Positions 56,573-64,000 of a stretch of 64,000 bases of DNA are shown piece after piece. Source of the DNA: Clitoria ternatea (taxonomy: Eukaryota > Streptophyta > Magnoliopsida > Fabales > Fabaceae); assembly GCA_037962975.1 (NCBI GenBank), contig CM075674.1, forward strand, positions 89,358,501 to 89,422,500, given 5' to 3'. The notes under the pieces were generated by a model, which saw only the letters and a program-made list of their open reading frames with translations, did no database searches and was not told the DNA's origin. Made by a program: the position numbers and the translations under genes. Position 1 is the stretch's first letter; the number at the start of each line of letters is the position of its first letter.

Positions 56573-58164
56573 TAATACTAAATTCATCAATTGTCACCAC
56601 TGACTCTCAGATAAAATTGACGCCTAGTATCAGGATACTAAAAGGATCGACCTTCAGCTGGGGGTCCGACTTGACACCCCGTGAACCCGACTTGGTTCAC
56701 CGAGCCCAACTTGGCTCCCCCTCAACCACTGGCTCATAGACCTCTGGGTAGCTTAACTGGATCCGACTTGACCACGGAAGCCAAAAACGAGGGTACACAT
56801 ACCGTCGGTCGTCCTCTACTATATAATCACACATATCAGATCTCATAATCATTACATATCATCAACAATCAACAAATTCAACTACCAGAAACTGGCATGT
56901 GCTCATAATACAGGGAGACCGACTTATCAAGCCCATCCTTCACATTGCCACCGGGCGACCTACTTGTCAAGCCCGTCAATATAATGCCATCACACATAAT
57001 CAATTATATAGCATAAACATTCAATTTTTTTACTGGAAGCCTGTCAGGAGCCGCTCCTTGACCGTGCAACGCACCGGCGATCACTCCCCGCCCTCAACAG
57101 TATACAGGGTATCTCATTCATAATATACAACTTAATATAATTAAAGCATTATTAATCAAACACACAAATATCAAAAGTTGACATGTGTTTGCCAAACATA
57201 ATAGCCGACTTGCTAACTCATCAACATATTATCATAACTTTTATTAACACAACTAAATCTCATCATAAACCGTACACAATTCACATTCACACATACATAC
57301 ACATGCAACTATCATCCAATATTTCTTACCGTGTCCATAATCGGTTCAGCGACTCGGACCCAGAATATGTACCTATTCGAATTAATTATAACCCAAACAC
57401 CCCCTTACCTCTATTCCAAGCTTCAACGATCTGCTCTTAGTGCCGATTGCGTCCTCTAAGCGCTGGGTTCAAGGTTCCACCTCCGAATCCAGCACCAGCT
57501 TCGTCAATTAGTCCTCCGGTGTTCGTTCTGCTACCTACGGGGGTCGGAATGCAAAACCCATTAACGTCATACACCCTCTGCTCTAAAGACCATTTTCAGG
57601 CTCATACACCCAAGAGGAGTGAAAAACAGAACCTTACTCCGCCATACATGGCCATTCGGTTTAAAGGAGTGAAAATGAAAAGAGACGAGATAACTCAAAT
57701 TAAAGAGTCCATCGTACTCACCTTGAAACCACGGTCACGGAAATGTAGTTATCTCAAAGTTTTAGCGCTAGACGGACCTTCCCTCAGAGCATGCAACTCG
57801 GCAGCGTGAGGAAGGAGAAGAAAAAGAAATAGGAGGAGAAGAAAGAAGTAGGCTCGCGTGGATAATGAGGAAGGAGGAAGGAGATCTTTATTATTTAAAG
57901 CTCAAGGGCAAAACTATCTTTTCCCCATTTCTTTTATAATTTCATTAAAAGTTTTAATTAAACTTTTCTCTTCTTCTAATCACACCTCATTTAACCCTTT
58001 TAAAATTAATCAATCAAATAAACTTTATTTATTTCCCAATAGTTAATTATTCATAATTGCCTTTATTTTAATAATAATTCATAAAAATACCCAATAAATC
58101 TCTAAAACATTTATTAATATTTTCCACTCATCATAATTTTTACTAAAATATCCGGGATGTTACA
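56328..58164 (-). repeat. B2 solo LTR, 5' part (right of element E)
   Basis: On the - strand it opens TGTAACATCCCGGATATTTTA at 58164. It shows a TATA-like CTTTAAATAATAAA at about 57900-57887, a donor-like CAAG|GTGAGT near 57724 and blocks shared with B1 (CACCCAGCGCTTAGAGG-like, and the 56650-56800 stretch matching 5950-6110). No internal element region or second LTR exists: 58164 to 38886, minus E, is exactly one LTR of about 3.2 kb. The frames at 57183-57809 are not supported as genes. Confidence 0.88.
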
Positions 58165-60408
58165 ATAAGTGCATTTATAAAATGAATATATCACCTTGCA
58201 GGGTGCCATAAAGGGTATATCCCGGAGTGATGATGTTGTTATGATGTTGATGAATATATCACCTTGCAGGGTGCCACAAAGGGTATATCCCAGAGTGATG
58301 ATGTTGTTATGATGTTGATGAATATATCACCTTGTGCGGTGCCACGAAGGGTATATCCCGGAGTGATGATGTTGTTATGATGTTGATGAATATATCACCT
58401 TACGGGGTGCCACGAAGGGTATATCCCAGAGTGATGATGATGTTATGATGTTGATGAATATATCACCTTGTGGGGTGCCACAAAGGGTGTATCCCAGAGT
58501 GATGATGATATTATGATGATGATGAATATATGACCTTGCGGGGTCCCATAAACAGAGTACCCCTTGTGAGGCGGGAAACCGACATAAAGATATTTAATTT
58601 AAGTGACTGAGATCACTATTGGATTAAAAATCAGATATGTGCATATGCATCCTAAACACTAGCATGTGCATTAGCCATAGGAGCATGGCATAGAGTGATA
58701 TCCTGTTGAGGAGATTGTGTGAAGAGTATATGGAACTCCTTTTAATACCAATTATGAATGGGTAAATGGTTGATGTGTTCTTATGAGTCTAAATAGATAT
58801 ATGTGTTCAGTGAATTTGATGAATGTTTGATCTGGTGTTGATCGAATTTTTTTATGGAGGAATGTTTATATTGCATTCATGTATATATTATCACAATTGT
58901 AGATTTTCATCATTGAGAAAGTATACTCACTCTCCATGTGGTATATCTTTTTAGCTCTTGTGTTGTAGGGCTGCACATGGAGCTTTTATGTGGAGAAGAG
59001 GTGTGAAGGAAGTCTATTTTGGTATAGAATGCCTTGGTCGACAACATTTTTATTTTGTATAGCATAGAGACTTATGCTCATTGTATTTTGGATTGATAAA
59101 TATTGACTTTTGAAGGTCATGGGTTAAAATTGGAACTTATGTGTATGGCTAATTTTCGATTATGACCTTGATGATGTATGGTGTCATTTATGATACTTAA
59201 ACTTTGCCCAAATTGATTAATGAAAGAAGATATTATGGGATTTAAAGTCATTGGCAATGAAAATGTGATTTGTGTATTGTTAATATTGTGAATGGAATGT
59301 AAAACAAGGAAGTGGATGGGTCATAATTTCATTTAATGGATAAATGTTCATGTAGAGGTCACCTACAAGTCATAATATATGTTTGGAACTTGTATGCAGG
59401 GTTGGTTGTGGCCAAAGAGACTTAGTTTAAAAATTGACATGTTTGGTTTAGCCAAAAAGGGCATGAATTGCCACTAGGACATGTCTTGATCTAGGAAAGG
59501 AGTTATTGGATGAGACTTGTTGGAGCAAGTCACATTCATATATGTGAATATAAGTCCATGGAAAGTTTGGACAAAAACCTAGTCAATTGTATTTTGGCAT
59601 GTCATATAAATTACCTAAAATATCCATAAAACTACCCTATAGCTTAGATTTTGATTGGGATGGAATTTGGGCTTGAAACTTTACCACATAGTTGATATTA
59701 GGGTAGGTAAGTTATGAATTTCATTCAAATTAGAGTTAATTAGCCTAGTAAAAAGGGGTCCCAAAGTTGGCAAAATTATAAGGGTCAAAAAGTTGCAGAA
59801 TGGAGCTGACAGCAAGGAGATCCATGGCCTGTGGGAATTCCCACTGCTAGTGGATCACTCTGTTTATGAAAATACGCATTTTAGGTCATGAACCAGAGAA
59901 CTCCACGGCCAGTGGGAATTCCCACGGCTAGTGGGTTTCTCTGTTTTGAAAAATTTTGAGATTCTGGGCGTTTGGCAGTGAATTCCACGGTCCGTGGATT
60001 TTCCCATGCCAGTGGATTTTTCCAATGTTGGATTTTACATAGTTTTATGTCTTCTTGGACTATGTTTTGCACTTCCTTACTCCATAGAGTGTGTGTATGA
60101 TTGATTGTAAATGTTTTGATTATGTCTTAGCAATCACCTTGCCTTTCCTTGGGTATCTCTCACACCCACTCTTGACCTTGGATTAACTAGCATGTCTCAC
60201 AAAACACGTGTATGACGACCACTTAACTGACTGTCCTACGTAGACATTTGTTTAAGTTACGCTCCTTCTCATATCTTCATATATGAGAAAGGTTATTCAA
60301 AATGGTCCGGGGTTACTTATTGAAAACTTATTCCGCGATGCCTTCTTTTCCTAAATTATTTCCTTTTTAAATCGTGAAAAAATTTACCCCAATTTGCAGG
60401 GCGTCTCA
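58165..60408 (+). repeat. Element A 3' LTR, right part
   Basis: It resumes with the TSD ATAAG (58165-58169) and matches 8841-10998 of the 5' LTR. It ends GGCGTCTCA at 60408, the right border of the nest. It holds six 65-68-bp tandem units at 58182-58560 and the palindromic boxes at 59824-60018. Confidence 0.92.
58182..58560 (+). repeat. 65-68-bp tandem repeat in A 3' LTR, about 6 units
   Basis: Same unit as 8864-9170, with one additional unit. The last unit is again GAATATATGACC. Confidence 0.92.
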
Positions 60409-62590
60409 AACCTAACCCGTCAGGCGTCCGCGTACCAATTATAATAATATATGAGCTCATATTTTATAATGCTCTCCATTCGTGTTTCATAAAATAAGAT
60501 TCAAGTTAGAGTTGACAAAATGGACCGACTCGCATAGGCCGGCTTGAGCCCGTCACAAAAAACTTAGTAGCTAATGTTTCATTCATTTTAACTTTCAATT
60601 GTAGTACAAAAGCAAACATATTTTTTATAAGAAAAGTTATTGATTTTATAGTATTGTTTGTCTAGCAATAGTTAATTATTTTTAATAGCACAATTTTTTT
60701 TTATAAATGTAGTTTTAGAAAAATTCTACTAAGTTGGTTCAATTTTTTGTAATTCAATTTTTTGTAAATCAATTTTTTAATATATTTTTAAAAGGGGCTG
60801 TTCGATTAAACCTGTAATTCGTTGAGAGTCAGGCCAAGGCTTCTAATTTCAAGGACCGAATTTATATGAATCTTTTTTGGCCCGACCCAAGTATCCTGCA
60901 ACCTGATTGGCCGCCCGCCCCGAGTGGCCACTTATAAATATAATTCAAATAAACTTTTATGCAGGATAGAATAAAAGAATTCCACCAAGCTTTGTGGTTC
61001 AGGTTTGGGATTGGGACCTTATGGTTTAAGTTCCCTTATTTCTTATTTTAAAAATAATGGTTTATTAACTAAAAGATTGTTACATTTTTACAATAAGTTA
61101 TTTTTCTTTAATATGCACTTATATATATATTATTGTTTAAAATATTATTTTTTATTTACAATATTTTAAGTTGATGTTTTAAAAAAATTTAAGACATAAT
61201 TTATTAAATATGTATTATGTTTTTAACTAAAAAATATAATTTTTTATTTTTTAAAAATAAGAAATGTCACTTGAAGAAAAATAAATAAAAAATTATATAA
61301 CAATTATTATATTTATACAATTATTGTAATAAAAATATTTACATTTATTTAAAAGTAAAATATTCACATAATTTATTTTTACATAGTAACTTTTATTTTA
61401 GTTGATAAAACTTATAGATCTTAAGAAAATATTTGATTATGAAATTATATTATAAACTTTAAATATATATTCAAAGTAATCGTAATATTACCTAATTTTT
61501 ATATAATAATCGTAATATTAGATTTTCAATTATTATTTAATCACATTACCTATTTTTTATTGTTGTATATTAATATAATAAAAGTGATTATATGAAAATA
61601 AACTATGTAAAAATAATCTATTTTAAATATATTTTTATTGCTATAAGATAACATTATACTAGTAGAATTCATTTACCATTATTTGTGTAATACTAATATT
61701 TATTGTTATATAAATAAAAAAATATGATAAAATTAATACCAGTACATTTAATAAAATTTATATTCTGTATAAATTGTGTATCTATATGTATGTAATGTCG
61801 TATTTAAAACGAGATAACTGTTATTTAAATTTCTGTAATTTTAGTTTTAATTATTTATTAATTCTTTCAATAATTATATGTTTAAGTTGTGAATAAATAT
61901 AATCTAAGTGTAATACGGATCCTATATTTAATATAATATTACTTCTATACTTTAATATAAAAATATTTTGAGAGATTTTTTAAGTTTTTAATATAAGAAT
62001 ATTGTAAAAAGAATCAAAAGTATTAATTATTTTTTCTCTAAAACACTTTTATTAATCATTAATTAAAAAAAGAGAATAAGTAAGATTTGTGAGTCTTGAT
62101 AAATATTTAAAAGTAATTTTGAAAACTATTACACCTTTAACTATATGAACCATATTTTTCTAAAAATGAAATTGGTTCAGATGTTCTTGTATTAAAGGAG
62201 AAAGATAATATAAAAATACCTCTTAACTAATTACAATTTTAAGAAAATATAATTAAAATAGTTAAATTCATTTAGTTGGTCTACAAATTATACTAATTCT
62301 TTTTTTAAAATGTTTTCTTGCTTTTATTAGGATTCATAAATCTCATTCTCTTCCTAATTAATTAATTCATTAATAACTAATATTTTAATAAAAAATTAAT
62401 TAATATTAGTTACTTTTCAACAAGATTCTTTATGGAAATAAAGTGAATTTCTATTTATTTAGAAACATAATTAAAATTCACCTATCTTAATTTTTAGAAA
62501 ATTTATATATAAGTTAAAAAAATTCCTTTTATTTTCTTAGGCAATATCGTGAATAACCTTACTTTACTTTTCTTTTTCTTTTTCTTTTTA
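60409..62590. other. Flanking AT-rich intergenic DNA
   Basis: Right of the A LTR the sequence no longer matches anything else in the window. 60520-60940 has GC-richer islands (GGCCGGCTTGAGCCCGTCA; TTGGCCCGACCCAAG; GGCCGCCCGCCCCGAGTGGCC) separated by AT-rich sequence, which looks like a decayed transposon or repeat but has no terminal repeats I can show. 61000-62590 is very AT-rich with no coding signal. Confidence 0.6.
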
Positions 62591-62599
62591 GTCTTTCCC

Positions 62600-63165
62600 G
62601 GTTTCTTTTTCTAGATTCAGAACTCATCTTTCTCGAGCTTTCTCTTCTGCGCCGGCCCTAGACCTTCACCCTGCCTGGTGCATGTGCGGTAGCGCGTCGA
62701 CGGTCCACCACCACAAGTCCCTCGCTGCTTCATCTCCGCTGGAGGCCACGCGCTTCATTCGTAATTTCCAAAATTGAGAGTGTTCAATTTCCAAGTCTTG
62801 TATATTAATGTTATCAAAATGACGAATGTGTTAATTTGGAAATGAGCATTATTCTGTCGAGTAATTTTTTGATTCGGTTTTCATTTATATCTCAATATCA
62901 ATCGGAGGCCTTTAATGTTGGGAAAGGGTGCTGCTGTTACTTGGAGATAAGTTTCTGGTAAAATGCAGCAGTAGCTGGTTGCCGTTGATTGAAGGCTAAT
63001 TTATCCACAATTGTCGTGTAAATATTTTGTTATTTGTAATTGTTAAGCTTTGCAGCTTATACCAATTGGTTAGCTATTTAAATATTTCGAATCAGTCAGG
63101 GTTTGAGTTGCTACTGGTTTTTTTTTTTTCTCAGATTGATGCACGTATGTGAACTGTGAAGGTAA
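62600..63165 (+). other. Possible 5' exons of a gene leaving the window to the right
   Basis: 62620-62764 is much richer in G and C than its surroundings and follows a pyrimidine-rich stretch (62560-62615), as plant 5' untranslated exons do. A donor-like ATTC|GTAATT lies at 62760-62766. At 63120-63135 a T-run ending CTCAG is followed by a short exon-like ATTGATGCACGTATGTGAACTG-type stretch and AAG|GTAATT at 63160-63166. No coding frame or family match supports it. Confidence 0.25.
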
Positions 63166-63169
63166 TTTT

Positions 63170-64000
63170 TGCGCAAGGAATCAAGTTACGTCAACCAGAA
63201 CAAAAAGGTATTCAAAGAAACCAAATATATAATGAAGAAAGTGGGTTGGAAATAGTGTATTTTTTTAATTTTTTCGATGGCTAACCCGTTAATTTTTTCA
63301 ATAAAAAACATTTTTTTACTTATATCCCACGGTCTAATTATCTCGAACGGCATGAAAAATCAATATCAACTTTTAAATTTTTTCATTTTTTCAACACCGT
63401 TTTTCAAATTAGAGACCAAACCAAATTTGGTGGGTAGGTCAACCCAATCCTTTTTTAGTGCATTCAGATGGGATAGACTTGAATATGATAGATTAACCTG
63501 TTTTCTCATCTCTGATTTTGAAAAAAAAAATTGATCACCACATTTAACATGCTTAACAATTGTTTCCCCTCGGTTACTGCACCCGTGATTTATTTATTTA
63601 TTTATTTTTAAAATTGAATGAAGGATGATATTATAACTAAAATTGTTAATTTTATATGATCAATGAAATAATACTTTTGTATTTACTTTATTTTATTTTA
63701 TTACGTTATGTTTAGTTAAAAGTTGATCAACTTAAAAAAAATTTTACAATAATTTTAATTATCTTAAACGATGTAAAAAATTAATATTAATTTTTAATTA
63801 TTTTTATAACTTAATTTTTTCAATTACATATTAAACTGAGACTATATTCCCTTTGTTTATTTTTGGATTTTAAAATGGTGTGTAAATAATTTCCCCTCAA
63901 TAGTACATTTTTGCAATGCGACAAAAATAAGCCGAGGTCAACATTTCCTCCTCAATTATTTCCATCACTAAAGTCTCCTCATATGTCCTAGTTAGGTGTG
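63170..64000. other. Right edge, no supported gene
   Basis: AT-rich. The 85-codon frame at 63277-63534 (MANPLIFSIKNIFLL...) has no recognisable domain and lies in low-complexity sequence, so I do not call it a gene. Confidence 0.5.

Noticed and set aside
57183..57809. 85- and 120-codon + strand frames
   Set aside because: They lie antisense in the B2 LTR and have no counterpart in the B1 LTR.
60520..60940. A DNA transposon with terminal inverted repeats
   Set aside because: GC-rich islands look repeat-like but I could not find matching ends or a target duplication.

Overview
The window is nuclear DNA of a eudicot-like plant whose species I cannot fix. It has no operons, many LTR retrotransposons with plant-type primer-binding sites, AT-rich spacers and intron-bearing genes. 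Almost all of it (about 1-60408) is one nest of five Ty3/gypsy-type elements, called A to E here. I delimited them by matching LTR ends, TG...CA termini and 5-bp target-site duplications (TSDs).

A is the oldest host element, a Tekay/Del-like chromovirus on the + strand. The end of its 5' LTR is 7553-10998, its gag is split between 20493-21339 and 33131-33490, its decayed pol is 33505-37240, and its 3' LTR is split between 37246-38885 and 58165-60408. Four elements landed in A. B1 (1-7552, + strand, left end outside the window) lies in the 5' LTR. C (11314-20420, - strand, Athila-like, TSD AAACT) lies in the leader. D (21340-33125, + strand, 4.77-kb LTRs, TSD TGGAG) lies inside the gag zinc knuckle. 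B2 (38886-58164, - strand, TSD ATAAG) is a solo LTR of a family related to B1 and lies in the 3' LTR. B2 is itself split by E (40278-56322, - strand, Tat-lineage, TSD ATATC), a 16-kb element.

The genes are retrotransposon genes. E has a nearly intact single-frame gag-pol on the - strand (55528-50057) with protease, reverse transcriptase, two RNase H domains and integrase, broken by one stop codon. Between integrase and the 3' LTR, E carries on the opposite strand two tandem, diverged copies of an intron-containing gene: copy 1 (41984-44350) is open, copy 2 (46113-48449) is broken. C has an intact gag-protease gene and an intact env-position gene but no reverse transcriptase or integrase. B1 and D keep only scraps of coding sequence although their LTRs are nearly identical, so they were probably mobilised in trans.

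A second theme is LTR motif structure. The B and D LTRs are filled with a dispersed heptamer CCGAGTG and its CpG-decay forms. C carries paired CTACGCGT boxes next to its TATA box. A carries paired CCAC(G/T)G(G/C)CAGTGG boxes, and B2 and D carry paired TCGCTTGAGCGA-like boxes.

Right of 60408 is AT-rich DNA with no convincing complete gene. A GC-richer patch near 62.6-63.2 kb could be the 5' end of a gene that runs out of the window.
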